A stretch of 64,000 nt of DNA. Origin: Paramecium octaurelia. Lineage: Eukaryota > Ciliophora > Oligohymenophorea > Peniculida > Parameciidae. The stretch lies in contig CAJJDP010000156.1 in assembly GCA_905182995.1 (NCBI GenBank), positions 1 to 64,000 on the forward strand. Reading direction: 5' to 3'. Each line of letters opens with the position of its first letter. Positions within the stretch are counted from its first letter, which is position 1. Under the pieces are notes generated by a model. It was not told the origin of the DNA, searched no databases, and was given only the letters and a program-made list of their open reading frames with translations. Positions 12,513 to 27,200 of this stretch are shown here, in pieces. The position numbers and the translations under genes were made by a program.

Positions 12513-12938
12513 TTTTAATATTGAATAAAAAATATGAGTAATAGAAAATGCTATATAATAGAAACTTCAATATTAATCAGAGTAATAAGAAAATATATAA
12601 TATATGAATTAAAAATGAATGAAATCAAAAAAATAAAAATAGTGGGCTCTAGATTAGCAACAACAATTAACTTTATGTACTTACTCAATATTGTATTAAA
12701 ATTAAAGAAATCAAAAATATTATTAAAGGCAAACTATCAGGTCAAAGCATAAAAAATGATGATAAATGATATCAAATAATCTGGATAATATCTAAGATTA
12801 TCTAATTATTATTGTAAAAGCAGTGAAAATAAGAAAATTTGAAGGCTAATATATATACATAAACAATCTAAATTATACCTATCTCTCGTGGAGGAGAATC
12901 ATATTATTAGTAGTGAAAATCAGAGTAATTAGTGAGAG
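12513..12938. other. intergenic stretch
   Basis: About 425 bp between the start of the TPR gene and the 3' end of the next minus-strand gene. A plus-strand open frame at 12,534-12,752 is of low complexity (Ile, Lys, Asn) and looks like chance. It probably holds the TPR promoter, but no element is recognisable. Confidence 0.4.
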
Positions 12939-14188
12939 TCATAGAGATGGTGGATTTTATTAACTGGATCGATATAGATTAAGAAATTTTGTAATAGTAA
13001 ATAAGTAATCTATAAGGTGAATGATAAGATTATAATAATCTCCTATTTCGTAGGCGCTAGCTAAGCATTTCATAAATTGAATTCTACCTAGAGTCAAATA
13101 ATTCGATAATTTCTCTTTCCAAAAACCTTATATTAAAATTTCATAGAATAATGAAAAAATAAGCTAACTTACCTAAGCTATAAATTCCATCTACCTCTTA
13201 TCCAATTTCATCGTTCCATGTTGCTGCTCATCTCCTAATTCTTTATTTATTTTATTCGGAACCTCCAAATCAATTTAGATATTTAAACTACCCTAAATTG
13301 TTCAATTCTTAAGGTTCCTCTTAAAGGTCTAGTAGATTTTGGCAGTATAAATAAATCAATTACGATTTCATATTACCCATAAATATATTGCATTTCACTT
13401 ATATTATTTTATGGAAATTTGATTCATTGTATGGTTGATAAATCTATTGCAAGAAAAATCCCTTATAAAACTTTTATGAGATTGTCTTTTCCATTTCTTC
13501 TAATTTCGGTGTTGAAAATTGAAGTTGTGTTCAATTTTAATTCCAGGTTAGGATTTTACAAGCCTCTCTTCATCATTTATATTTTTCTGAGAAAAGTTGA
13601 ATTCAGAATGGTTTTTGAATTTCTCTCAGACTAAATTTACTTGAAGTTCCATCTAAAGGATTGTTTTTATTGTTTCAACTATGTTGATAAATCCAATTCT
13701 TCTCAAACGCTGTAACAGCGTTTTCGGCAATTACAATCTATATTGGCTAATTTAAGATTGAAAATCAACTAAGTTAATTATTCATTTTTTTTTTGATGGA
13801 TTTTATTTGTAATTGTTCTAGAAACCAAAATGCTAAAAGAGAATAACAAATCAAATTCTTCTTTTCTTTTAGCTTTAGTAGTTATCAAAATATATTATGA
13901 TTTATCCGCATATGTCCATTATTAGATTTGAAGAATATTGAATATAAGCTTGCCATGGGAATAAAACCATTAGTATCAGTAGTTTATCTCTCTATATAGC
14001 ATAGTAGTCATTTACTATAGATAACAGTCTCAAATTTCACTTATATTATTTAAACTAAACTCTCATTCTGTTCAATAGAATTATAGTCTCAGCCTCATTA
14101 GCTAAGTCTATTCTAAAGGATTTCAATTAAAATTGGAACTTAACTATTTTATAGTATTAAAGTTAACATCTATATATTTGTTATGTCA
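12878..14188 (+). repeat. left copy of a 1,311-bp direct duplication ending at an N
   Basis: Identical, as far as I compared, to 14190-15500. The single N at 14189 separates the copies. Unique sequence continues before 12878 and after 15500. This is the layout of two contigs whose overlapping ends were placed side by side rather than merged. Confidence 0.9.
12939..13970 (-). CDS. unrecognised minus-strand gene, structure unresolved (left copy)
   Basis: Long coding-like segments end at TGA 12939-12941. One frame is open for about 170 codons (13,400-13,970), with a C-x-C ... C motif, and is rich in Lys and Asn. It continues through a probable 28-nt intron (GTTTTATAAG...AATAG) into about 40 more codons, then through at least one unexplained frame change to a C-terminal segment of about 50 residues. 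I cannot find the start codon or join all the exons, so the gene could be broken. No domain is recognised. The whole region also appears at 14251-15282. Confidence 0.4.
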
Positions 14189-14189
14189 N
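14189..14189. other. single-N gap
   Basis: Ambiguous base between two identical 1,311-bp blocks; read as a contig junction. Confidence 0.9.
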
Positions 14190-15500
14190 CCTATCTCTCG
14201 TGGAGGAGAATCATATTATTAGTAGTGAAAATCAGAGTAATTAGTGAGAGTCATAGAGATGGTGGATTTTATTAACTGGATCGATATAGATTAAGAAATT
14301 TTGTAATAGTAAATAAGTAATCTATAAGGTGAATGATAAGATTATAATAATCTCCTATTTCGTAGGCGCTAGCTAAGCATTTCATAAATTGAATTCTACC
14401 TAGAGTCAAATAATTCGATAATTTCTCTTTCCAAAAACCTTATATTAAAATTTCATAGAATAATGAAAAAATAAGCTAACTTACCTAAGCTATAAATTCC
14501 ATCTACCTCTTATCCAATTTCATCGTTCCATGTTGCTGCTCATCTCCTAATTCTTTATTTATTTTATTCGGAACCTCCAAATCAATTTAGATATTTAAAC
14601 TACCCTAAATTGTTCAATTCTTAAGGTTCCTCTTAAAGGTCTAGTAGATTTTGGCAGTATAAATAAATCAATTACGATTTCATATTACCCATAAATATAT
14701 TGCATTTCACTTATATTATTTTATGGAAATTTGATTCATTGTATGGTTGATAAATCTATTGCAAGAAAAATCCCTTATAAAACTTTTATGAGATTGTCTT
14801 TTCCATTTCTTCTAATTTCGGTGTTGAAAATTGAAGTTGTGTTCAATTTTAATTCCAGGTTAGGATTTTACAAGCCTCTCTTCATCATTTATATTTTTCT
14901 GAGAAAAGTTGAATTCAGAATGGTTTTTGAATTTCTCTCAGACTAAATTTACTTGAAGTTCCATCTAAAGGATTGTTTTTATTGTTTCAACTATGTTGAT
15001 AAATCCAATTCTTCTCAAACGCTGTAACAGCGTTTTCGGCAATTACAATCTATATTGGCTAATTTAAGATTGAAAATCAACTAAGTTAATTATTCATTTT
15101 TTTTTTGATGGATTTTATTTGTAATTGTTCTAGAAACCAAAATGCTAAAAGAGAATAACAAATCAAATTCTTCTTTTCTTTTAGCTTTAGTAGTTATCAA
15201 AATATATTATGATTTATCCGCATATGTCCATTATTAGATTTGAAGAATATTGAATATAAGCTTGCCATGGGAATAAAACCATTAGTATCAGTAGTTTATC
15301 TCTCTATATAGCATAGTAGTCATTTACTATAGATAACAGTCTCAAATTTCACTTATATTATTTAAACTAAACTCTCATTCTGTTCAATAGAATTATAGTC
15401 TCAGCCTCATTAGCTAAGTCTATTCTAAAGGATTTCAATTAAAATTGGAACTTAACTATTTTATAGTATTAAAGTTAACATCTATATATTTGTTATGTCA
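14190..15500 (+). repeat. right copy of the 1,311-bp duplication
   Basis: Matches 12878-14188 base for base in the parts compared. The offset is 1,312. See the left copy. Confidence 0.9.
14251..15282 (-). CDS. unrecognised minus-strand gene, structure unresolved (right copy)
   Basis: Same sequence as 12939-13970, shifted by 1,312. This copy joins unique sequence on its upstream side (beyond 15500), so it is the one more likely to carry the true 5' end. I could not identify an initiating ATG there. Confidence 0.4.
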
Positions 15501-16188
15501 AACCCAAGGTAAGTATTGCTATATTGGTTCTTTTTTATTTTTTTCATTTTTGTAATAATTTACAGAATCGCTAAAGCAATTGAATTTGTTACATCGTTTA
15601 TCTATTTGTTTATTAATATACATGTAGTAGAGCACGAGTAAAGTAAATTTGCAAATACATCTTACATTTTCTTTTGTATTAACATAACAAAATATAGAGA
15701 ACTTCCTTTCAATTGAGATTGAGTGTTCCAATTCACTTGAATGTATTGCACATATTTTAACAAATTTGTTATTTATTCATGATGATAAAAAGGTGAAATT
15801 TGAATTATTTGATTTTAACGTTACATCTATAATATATTTAATTACATTATATTAATAATGCTAGATTTTGAGCATTTGACCTTAAATTTATTTATAATGA
15901 TAGAGTTAAAGTTAATAGTTTACATTGTGTTTATTTACAACATTACTAAATTTCTGAAAAAGATTTCGAGTAGAATTTATGTTGTTTAATTATGGTAGAT
16001 AATATCATTGAAGATATCTCAAATTGATAACTGTTTAAAAATTCATTATTATTTCTCAAAGATTCTTTCGCTTCTTAATTGTCGGAATTAACTAAAATGG
16101 ATATTGGTAGAATCATAGTAGTTTCAAAATCTGAGCATTATAACAAAAATCTATAATCTGATTTGAAAAAAATTTAATAATTAATCAA
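15501..16188. other. intergenic stretch
   Basis: About 690 AT-rich bases upstream of the 16189 gene. A minus-strand open frame at 15,519-15,731 has no recognisable features. No gene, RNA or repeat is seen. Confidence 0.4.
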
Positions 16189-17778
16189 ATGCTGGGGGGT
16201 TTAGCTCAAGGCATCAAATAGATAGACAGATTTGGTGTAATATTTCGACCATCTGTTATAGATCTTAATCCTGAGTACAAATCAATATTTGGGGGAATTG
16301 CTACTTTATTCTTGTATGGCTCGTGTCTGGCTTATTTCTGTTATTAAATCATTCAGTGGTAAAGTAATACTCTATTACCAAAAATAACAAGTATTTAAAC
16401 TTCATAAGCTGAAAAATATTTCTACATGTAGGATACCATTTCTTCATTTTATATGAGAAAAAGTTATAGAGAAAATGAAATGGATCCGTTTGACCCTTAA
16501 AATATCATATTACAACCAATCCTTTCGAAATTTTCAAACCAATAATTAGTTGAGTCGAAATCATTTGAATTTAATTCAAAATCCAGTCGATACAATAATT
16601 CAGAAATAATCCTGGAGAATTTAGAATTAAATTTGAATTTAGAGAATTCAAATGATAACCCCTAAATTGATTACATATTATCCTTTGGCACGTGCATTGA
16701 TTTATTTCTACTGGAAGGGCAAAAGTGTGCAAATTAATCAATGGTGGATATTTACATGAAATAATAAGGACATGCAATGCTCATGAATAATTATGTTAAA
16801 GAGTATAATCCAAAAAGTATGTAAGTTGAAAATGTGAAAAAGTAATCATTAACAATGCTGAATAATGATACAACCATGTATTTTCAGAGTCAAATAAGAA
16901 TATCAAAGACAACTGTTGATTAAGGATTCTTATTTCCTTCTGAAACTATAAAAGAATTCCCAGTTGATATGGTCTTAATATCCTAATCTGTAGACACACT
17001 GAGTTTTTCAACTATATTCCATAGAGCCACATATTTGGTTTTAGCTTATAGTTTGAGTGAAATAGCGTAAGAGTAGTTTATCGAGTATCCAAAACTATCA
17101 GAAGTGTTGGCAGATATTGGATCGATTGTTTCTATTATATTGGTATTGTCACATTTGTGCTTATTGGTAAATGAGTAAAAATTAGAAAAGGAATGTGTTG
17201 AAAAGATAATTCGAATGTATTATCCAGAAATGGCTAATATAAAATTCAAGTATAATTGGTATGGTAAAATTATTGATATTCTATAAAATGGATTATCCAT
17301 TAACAAAGCTGAGTTTTTATAATATTATTATGAGATTCAAAGAGTAGCGATTAAAAAACTTAGCATTGCCAATATAATTTATACTTAAGCAAAAATGTAA
17401 TTTTTAATTTAATCAACCTACAACTAGAATGAGCTTAAATATGCTCATAAAGTTGGAATAAGGCTTAAATCATTTCCAAAAGTTTAAGATCAAGCAAACC
17501 TTGAAGAAAATAATAAAAATGTGCCTATGGAAAATATTTAGATATATGATGTTTCACATATGGACTCAATTGATTAAAATGAAAACCTGGGATCACCTAT
17601 CAGAAAGTAAACAATATAAATTGAGAATTCAAAAATTATGTTCATAAAATAACCAAATGAATGCCATGTTTTAAATGATGCAGACTTTCGCCTATTCACA
17701 ATTGATGAATCGATCTTTAATAATACTGACCTAAATAAACAGGAAGGCTATTTTGAGAAAAACTTTATAGAATTATGA
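16189..17778 (+). CDS. two-segment transmembrane protein of unknown function
   Basis: Single exon, 529 aa, ATG 16189 to TGA 17776-17778. A hydrophobic segment at about 34-54 and a second at about 300-325 bracket a large loop with Asn-rich stretches and three cysteines. After the second segment comes a soluble tail of about 200 residues, rich in charged residues, Gln and Asn. The shape (short N-terminal tail, membrane segment, about 245-residue loop, membrane segment, long tail) resembles a large family of uncharacterised ciliate membrane proteins, recognised here only by shape. The loop would face the outside or a lumen if the tail is cytosolic. Function unknown. Confidence 0.75.
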
Positions 17779-18228
17779 TAATATCATCATTAAAAAATAT
17801 AGCGAAAATTCCAATAGATTTCTTGTTAAATTATTCTTTCAATTTCTTCAAAAATTCTATCCATATTTCTCATTTATATCTGAAGAACGAATGAAAATCA
17901 ATTGATCAACAGTTGGCCTTACTTCTTAAATGTAAAGCTATAGCAGGCTATTATAATGTAATATCAATAAAATTAATAATATAATATTATACTAATCATT
18001 TTTTGAAATATTCTTAGTCGATAAGACATATTAACAATAATTTGGAGTTGTTATAACAGTCTTAACATTATTAAAAGTAGAGTAAAATAATATATCTTGT
18101 TGCTTATTTGTAATAGAAAATATTGAATAAAGAGCTGTCAATCAATCCAACTTGAATTGAGTTATTAAATTGTAATATGCTTATTTAACATTTAGTTGAA
18201 GAGTTTGTGCTATTTATAATTTGGTGTA
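17779..18228. other. intergenic stretch between convergent genes
   Basis: About 450 bp between two gene 3' ends. No coding signal or recognisable element is seen. Confidence 0.4.
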
Positions 18229-21200
18229 TCATTACAAATTAAAAAACACTATAAAATTTGTAGAATGGGTATATTAAATAATCAAAAAACTATCAAAGAA
18301 TCTGTGATTCTTGTCTTTATGTCTAAGTCCTCCAAAATTAATTCTCATGGTCCTCTTCAGGTTTTAAAGAAATTCTTGAAAAGTTTTGATTTGTTTAGAT
18401 TTAGCTTTACCTTCTATTATGGTCAGAAAACTTAGAATTACCTTTTAAGGAGTACTATAAAATCATTTTATGAAGCTATTAGCTGCTTTCTCTCTGATTA
18501 AATTATTCTTATTTAGACCTTAAAATTATTATAATTTGTTTACTTTCTTACTTTTAGATTGTCTCTTGAGACAGCTAATAAGTATTCTTTTAGAATTCTA
18601 AATCTTTTTTGGATTCTGCTTAATTAATTTTAACGAGTTTCTAATATCTTCTAAATTTTAGGATGAGTACGAAATTTAACAGGTAGGATACTATATATTT
18701 TTTATTTCACATTATCTATTTTATCAAATATCCTTGTTAAATAGGCTAAGAGTATTGAAATAACAAGTTTAAGTATATAAAAGCTATTGAGACTTCCAAT
18801 AACGACATAAAAAGGCCAGATAATTTCATTAAGATCCTGCTATTGCGCTGAATGAATTGAGCAAGCTAAGACTATTGAAATGGCACATATAATGATTGAT
18901 TACTAATCTAGATAATTCAATTACTTCGTCATATAAGGATTTATGGATTTTGCAAAATGACTGTAAGAAAAGAGCAATAAAAAAATTAATGAGGCTTTGA
19001 TAGTAATGAAATCATCATAATAAATACGAACCAAGATTATCATCTCCTTTTAAAATATTTTAACTGTTTCCCAGTAATAGGCATTTTTAGTATACTCATG
19101 GTATAAGTAGCCCCATGTCTTCCGAGTGATAGTCTTATCGAGGTTATGTTTATTTTTGTAAACTCCATACCAAAGAATTGTCGGGATTGTAATACATAGA
19201 ATAATTAACAAAGGAATATCAAATGCAATAATCCATTTAAGATGAGTGGACGTATCATATCTATAAGCCACATTACTTGAAATCCATAACTCATCAGATA
19301 TTTATCTATATGATAACAGAGATATAAGCTATCCAATCAAACTAGGTTGTAGAAAAATGAACAAATATATAAGTGATATCGTAAAAAATGAGAAGTTATG
19401 ATTGATTAGCCGAACTGCTATTGCCAACCCTCCTAAGCCTACAAATAAAATTATATAGGACAAAGCCATGATAAAGCTCCAGATTATTCTGAAATATATG
19501 ATCAATATATCAGCAAATTAAACTAAGTAACAATCAAGTGAAAATGCCATTGATTCAATTGGACTGGAACAGCTACTAATAATTGCTGAGAGCTCTGGTG
19601 GTAATTCTAGTTAAAATTTAAGGAGAGTAGATATGATTTATAAGTAATTTGTTAGAACTTTTATTAGGATTGCAGAAGATATTTGCTTGATTGGAAACTT
19701 AACTCCAAACAATCTTAATCTTAGTCCTGCTATAAATTCTTAAATCATTTCTGTGGTGCTAGAAACAGAAATTAAAGTTGACAGTAATGTCCAAAAGATC
19801 ACAAAAATTATAGAAAGAATATTGTAAATAGTTATTTTACAATTTAAACATGAATAAGCTGAACTTAAATAAAATGAACCTTAACCTCTGCTATTATAGA
19901 GATCACATTATTCACACAGAGCACCAATATGTCCTATTAAACAGGATTTATCTCCTGGGTTCCATCCTCCTTAGCAATTTTTTGGCATGTGGTAACAATA
20001 TTCTATGGTTTAACTATGGTTATATGCTCTCCAATATGTTGGTCTCAATTCAATCATTGAAGACTCTATCAGTCTGATTTTCATATCATCCTTAAAACTG
20101 CAATTTTAGGCATTTCTTGTGAGTTAGTATTAGTTTTAGAATTTATCACACAGTATGCAGCCTCCTGTTGTTTTATTTAAGAACTCCCCAATCTAGCATT
20201 AGAATGTTCTAATATCTACTAACAACTTATAGTTCGTATTATAATCCTAAATTAAATAAGGTGGTTCTTTAAGATACAACGGAACTGATATATGGTGGCA
20301 TTAAATTGAAATCCTTAACACCAAATCCAAATCATAATTGGGATTCCAGTAGATAATTAAATCATCTAAATTAAAGTCACCAGTGGAATTATCAAAGAAA
20401 ACATGGTATTTAGACAAACTAAAAGCAACTTCTTTGACTTCTTATTATGAAGTTAAATTAAATGTTATTGGTTTTAGAGTGCAACTTGAATCATACAGAC
20501 CCTTATTTTACTTGTTGAATTTATCCAATGCAATAATTCGAAAAGTTAAGTTATAAGGAATAAAAGAGTTTGTATATTGATCGAAGTATTGATATGATGA
20601 AATACTTCGACCTGATGGAAGTGTTAAATAATTCACTAAGGATGAATATCCTAAAATTTTGTAAGGAGTGACTGTTATTTATTCGATGATTTCGTCTGAG
20701 TTTTATTTCATTAATTCTTTATTTAAGATGGTTTTGCCACCATCAATTGATATTGACAACGAACGTGCCTTCTCAAATACATTGTTACCAAACTAAGTTG
20801 AATTGTTATCTGAAAATTCAATTTCATTTTCATTAATTAATTGAAGGGATTAATTTTTAAAGTAAACTGCACCTGCTATATAAGCTGTATTATTTAAGAA
20901 TTTGCTTTTAAAAAAATCTAATTAAGTCTATTCAGAAAAATAATAAATGGCACCTCCAATTTTTGCAGAATTCTTGTAAAACAAACTATTTTGAATCAAT
21001 ATGTTACTCTCCTAAATAAATAATGAACCACCATTATGGGCAGAATTATTTTCAAATACCCCACCTGAAATAGTTACTTAGTAATTTTATTAGAATTCAA
21101 TTAATTCAAGTTTATTCTATTATAAAAATCGATTATTCTCAAATAATTCATTATGAATGGTTAAATCACTAGGATTTTTCATTATTGACAAACACCCTGC

Positions 21201-24200
21201 TTAACCACATACACAATTTTGAATTGTTATTGACGAAAATACTATTTAATGGGATCTTTGTTGTTAAATATCAAAAATTTGAAAAATTCCATATTAACAA
21301 GTTTTGCAATTTACATTCTAAAATATAATATTATTAAAAATTAGTTAATGAGTTCCATCGATTGACTTAACCATTACTAAACCTAAATTAGTTGGTTTAT
21401 ATTTTAAGATAGATAATAAATTGCAAATTAATAATTCCTGCTTTTTTTTGGTATCATCAGTTGGTTTATATGACCAAGATATTTAAGGTAATGATAAAGG
21501 ACATTCTAATTCGGAACTTGCACTTGATTTCACTTTTAAGCACTCCCCTCCTATGGATTTATCAGATTCCTATACATTTAATATCTTAAGGTTGTCTATT
21601 AAAATTTAGCCATTAAATTCTAAAATTTACAAATTATATTACATTCTTTTAAGCTTAAATCAATTAAAGGAGATAACAAAAATGTGCTATTTTAAATTGT
21701 TATGTTTTATAAACTGATATTATAAGCCTACTTGATTTAGATTAAATATTGAAAATGAGATGATATGAAGCTACAATTTAGTATATTTATAAATCCATAG
21801 CGAATATATATTTACGGATTAGAATAAGCAACTTAAAAAGCCTCATTTTCTGTGAACTTATTTATGGATTGAATGAATCTGTCAAAACCCTGTTTTGTTG
21901 AATAGAAGTTTATGTTTCTGAACATTATTTGAGTATTCAGCGATCCTATATTTGGAGGATCATAAGAGAAGAAGGAGTTTTACAAAGAAAAGCAATCCGA
22001 TACTCTTAAATTTTCCAATTCAATCCAGTTATAACTCTTGGATGGCAAAATGTAAATTGCTCCTCCATCATGTCTGCTAAAAGATTCTTGAATTATCGTA
22101 TTCTTTATGACAATCGTTAATTATGATTCAGAACCATCGATATATAAACATCCACCTTCCGAGAATGTTGATGTATCTGATAAACTAAATGTATTTTAAA
22201 AGGATGAATTTACAATTACTATTGAACTTTTCCCTTAAGTAACAATATTGAATGCTCCCCCAGTTGTAGCATAGGATTGATTTATAATTATCTTATCAAA
22301 AATTAATGACTGGGTAATAATCATGCCATTTCCACTTAATGACTTTATAGGGAAAATACTGAGCAAATTGATATTACTTAAATCTTAATATTCATAATAT
22401 AAGAGGTGACGACTTAGAGAACCATAAATCTTATCGTTGCTATATGAAAATCTACATGAACTTATTTACACCTATGTTGATTTGATATATAAAATCGAAT
22501 TACTTGAGTTAGTAATTATATTTTAAAAGAAATCAGAGTTTGATATATAAACATATCCCTAATATAATTAGATGAACGCTGTAGTTGCCGATATTCTTGT
22601 TTAGTCCTGAAAATATTCATTTAGATGATTTCCAGTATAGTTTAACTTTTAAAGGGTTATTGAGCAATTTTATTAAGATATGATGGATAGTAAAGCTGTT
22701 TATTTATTGGAACCAGTTATCAAAAGCAAATTTGAATAGAATTTGACATTGAAAACTGTTATAACTTCTTACAATAGTCTCTACATTAAATCATACCCTT
22801 AAAGGATGACGAATGGGTTATTGATACTTAAGCTATCTGATACTTCTAAGGAATTGATACTGACAATTTAGTAGAAACCTATATACAAGAAAAAATGCAT
22901 ATTTTTGTAAGCAAACTTCTCAGTGCATTCGTATGAACTATGCAAAGATTTAGTCAGGTACATTTAATTTGAGGAGATGCTGAAATTTTTAATATCCAAT
23001 TATTCTGAGTATAGCAAAGTCATCTCAGGTAATCCATGTCCTCTGAATAATTTTATGCCTTCTAAATAACACAGTTAACACTCAAAATATATAATAGAGG
23101 AATAATACGAAATCTCTTATTATAATATTTCTGTTGTTAGTTGACCATTCAGAAAAGAAAAATCAACTAAATTTAAATATAATTAAGCTATTTCAACATA
23201 TTTTATTATTTTTATTACTTGTTGTTGGTCGTCATATTGAGTGTTTAAAACTCGATAATTTTCTATATAAGCTTTAGAGCTAGACTACAAGGCTAATTCT
23301 GATTTTGAATATTCAACTTGATTATTTATTAAGCTACTATTCTTAATTTAAGTATTGTTAATGGTACCATCTTTGAGATGTATGATATTCGATGAAATAA
23401 AATTTGAGTTTTAGACTATTTATGAATCAAGTAAAGTTAAATTAATAATCTAAAGTGATGTTAAGTGAGAAAAAAGAAAAAAAGAGGAATTTTCTATAAT
23501 TTGCACATTTGAAAGGTATATTTACTTAATTAATAATGATCCAGTAGTGTAATGTAAGAGCCCTTAACTAGTGATTAAGTTGGAAGAGATGAATATTGTA
23601 TCCGTTACTGAAATTTAATTCACATATGAATCTTAAGGCAAGTTACTATGATTAGCCTGAAATTTAAATAGAGTTGAATTATAAAAATAGGATTCTTTAA
23701 TTTGTAAATTTTTTACTTAAATTGAAAATTTAAGAGTACGTTCCAAAGATATAAACGTAAATATCTCAGATGATGAAACATAAAAGTTTTGAATTGTAAA
23801 ATTCTCTAATAAAACAACGTAAGGGATGTTAGATCTTATTGCTAAAGAATGGTTCTGTTAAGTTCTTTTTGGCATAGAAAAAATACAATTTTCGAAGGAC
23901 AGAGTCAATTCCAACCTTAAGTTAAACAAAGTGATGAAAAACGGAGACTGATACATATCAAAGTTAAAATGAATATTCTTAAAAGTAACGTTAGTGTAAT
24001 TACTTAAGGATATTTCATTGAATATAGATACAATAGTAGGGGTAATTCCACCTTAAAATGTTATGTCAACCTATTATAATGTAAATATGTTTTATTATAA
24101 AAGTGAATAAAATTGTATGTCTGCTTCAAAGATGCATTCCATTTGATTACCTTGCATTATAGTAAATTAGAATTCCACATATCTTACTTGAACTTCGTTT

Positions 24201-27200
24201 AAATACTTATAAAGCAATTAAGATTCAAAAGAATTAAGATAATCAGAATTGTAAAATTCACCTAAGAAAATGTTCTTTTGTTTAAATTAATCATTTTAAT
24301 TATCCTTAAGCAACTATGAGTATTAAATGAAATCACAAAATACATGCTACTAAACTATATATTTTTTATAACAATGTAGGTAGTTTGTACAAACTGTTAT
24401 TGTTTAAGTTAAGAAATCAAAATAATACTTATCCTCCTTTTTTGACTTTTCATAACATTTTCTGGAATATTATGAGTTATTGTCATTCTAAATGTAATGT
24501 GGGTTGATATCTAAAATTTCCTGTGGGTTTCTTTCCATGCAAGCAATACAATTGGATGGACACTGAAGACATTTTCCATTTAGGTCTTTGCTTTTGAGAA
24601 ATCCAGAGTCAGTTTCTTAACATTGAATGCAGGTAGCTTTTCCATCGATAATTTCGCATTATTTACAGCTCTATTCACATCCCTTGATGCATTATTATTC
24701 ATAGAGAATGTAAGATAATTAGCAGGATGTACAAATAATCTCTAAATCAGACTAAGCCTTAGCCTACCCTTAATCTTCAAAGGAATTCTCACTGTTAACA
24801 TTAATAAATTATTTATAGAATGCTTTCACACTCCATTTCCAATAGTCTTTATAAATGCTATTCTATTGTAGACAAGTCTTGCAATTATTATTACACAATT
24901 GACATTGTCCAGTCAGTACTCCAGAGTAGTATCCATCTTCGCATTAAACGCAGTATGATTCATTTGCAATGTATTGATGAATACATTATTTGCAATGTTG
25001 AAGGGAGGAACAAGAAGCAACTTAAACAGCATCATCATTTTTAAGGCTGATTATACATACCTATTCAGCAGTTTAAGCTAAAATAAGTGCAAATTCACAA
25101 CCATCATCATTTGACTTCAATTCACATTGGTTTGTTCCTTGATTATAGTGATAGTTTGGTTTGCAAAGAGCACAAGCAGTAGTAACTTAAGTTGTAGTAA
25201 AATTGAATACATTGAAATTCATATCTAATGTGTTAGAATATTGTCCTGAAATAATCACATATTCAAAACAATAAATGCAATTTTCAATATTGCATTCTCT
25301 GCAATTTTTTCCATCCACAGTTAGGTAATATTTTGAAGGGTCTCCATTACAATAGTTGCAATATCCTTATTCATCACAACTATTGCAATTTTAACCACAT
25401 GAGACACATTCGTTGTTTTATAATATTTAGCCATCTTCGCAAGCACTACACCATAATAAATCATCAAATAGAAAGCATTCTTTACAATAGGGACATTAGA
25501 TACATTGATTATGTGCACCTAGATAATATCCAATTTAACATCTTTCACATGAAAACGAGTTTAAGCAAATGAAACAATATTAAATGCAAAGAGAACATTC
25601 TTCTCCTGTAAAATAGTACCCTGGTTTACATAATTAATTCCCAATACATCCAACACATAATTTAGTGATGTATGTCTAGTCATCCTACATTTGCATTTCA
25701 TAAAAACTCACGTGGTACTCATCTCTAAAGACTACCTCATATGTGTATTGTGAGTTAAAGTAAAATGTTGTTGCATCCATAGTACATTTTAATGATTAGC
25801 CAAAATTAATTGGACTAGAAATACAATCAAAACAACTGACATAAACTTCATTATATGATGAGCTCTACTCTGGACTAGAATAAATAAACATAGTATTACC
25901 ATTTAACACATTAGTTTTAAAATAAGAAATACCCTATGTTACACTCAACATTTGATCCTTCGCATCTTATGTAACCTTCTAAATTGCAATACAATTCAAT
26001 TTCTTATTCATTAATATATGAAAATGCTTGTGCTACTGAAACACATTCATATTCTCCATTTACATCTACATATCCTTCCTGGCAATTACAAGTTTGTTCT
26101 GATCTTGAAAATATTCTATGACTACTCTCATGGCAACTCAGACAATTTACAGATGTTGGACCATCACAATCTAGACATGAGTAATCACAACCTGCTACAA
26201 CCAAAGAAGCTTAAGGCTAGCAATATTAAAACAGTATGATATCACTAACATAACCGCGAAGGTATGAGTTTGCATAATTGTCACCTCCAATATATACGTA
26301 GTAAGTTCCTCCTGTAAAGTGCTTTATTGGTTTGCCCCAAGTGTATTTGTAGTGTTAATTAATGGAAGGAAAATAGAGGGTAAATAATGGTTACCCGTCA
26401 TTATTCAATGTGCCTATTTCATATGAAAAATAGTGCCAAGTTACAAACATTGCAGAATACTAATCACCATATTCATAAATTTTATCATCTTCTTAAGTCT
26501 TATATCTTGATTTGATTGGAAATGAATAACTGTAGGTGGAAATTTCAAAGCCATTTTCTCCTGGAATGCTACTTTGAAAGTATTTCAATAAAACATCTCT
26601 GTCTCCAATATAAGAGTCATCACTGTAATTGTAATTAATGGTTATTCTCAATACTATTGTTTCTAGAAAGTTCACATCTGGGAGGTCAAGCTTTACCCAC
26701 CCTTAAATTAAAAAGATTGGCAAATTAAGAGGCTGTGTTGACATCTCTATTAGTTCAAAACCATTCATATGCTAATTTTTTTGGCTTATATTGTATTCTT
26801 GATTCTCGCAAATATCGTAATTAATAAATTAATTAACGCACCATTCTAAATTTAAAAGAATGTTCTAAATATCTGATGTAAACAAATTTGACATCTACCC
26901 TATGAATTACTTTAATTACACTAGCATCCCATTCATGTTTTTGTATGAATAGATCCCACCAATGTTGTGTCTGATTTTACTCGCAAATATAGGTACATCC
27001 TATATTTATTATGTTTGTAATGGTTCCCAAATATTGTAAAGTCCAAATGTTGTTTCCTTTGATTACATATCATAATAAGCATAAAACATAATCCATAATC
27101 CTTCTATTATTGTATTTGTGTTGAATTGAATCAAATCAGATGATTAAGAGAAGGAATAGTAGATACTGTATTGAAATTTTTATTCAATTTAATCAACCAC

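Noticed and set aside
12878-15500. Considered as a genuine recent tandem gene duplication or a transposon with direct repeats.
   Set aside because: No divergence was seen and a single N lies exactly at the junction, as at three other places in the window; contig overlap is simpler.
25321-25572. Short open frames on both strands within the Cys-rich region of the giant gene.
   Set aside because: They are shadows: the minus-strand reading with regular C-x2-C pairs in another frame belongs to the giant gene.
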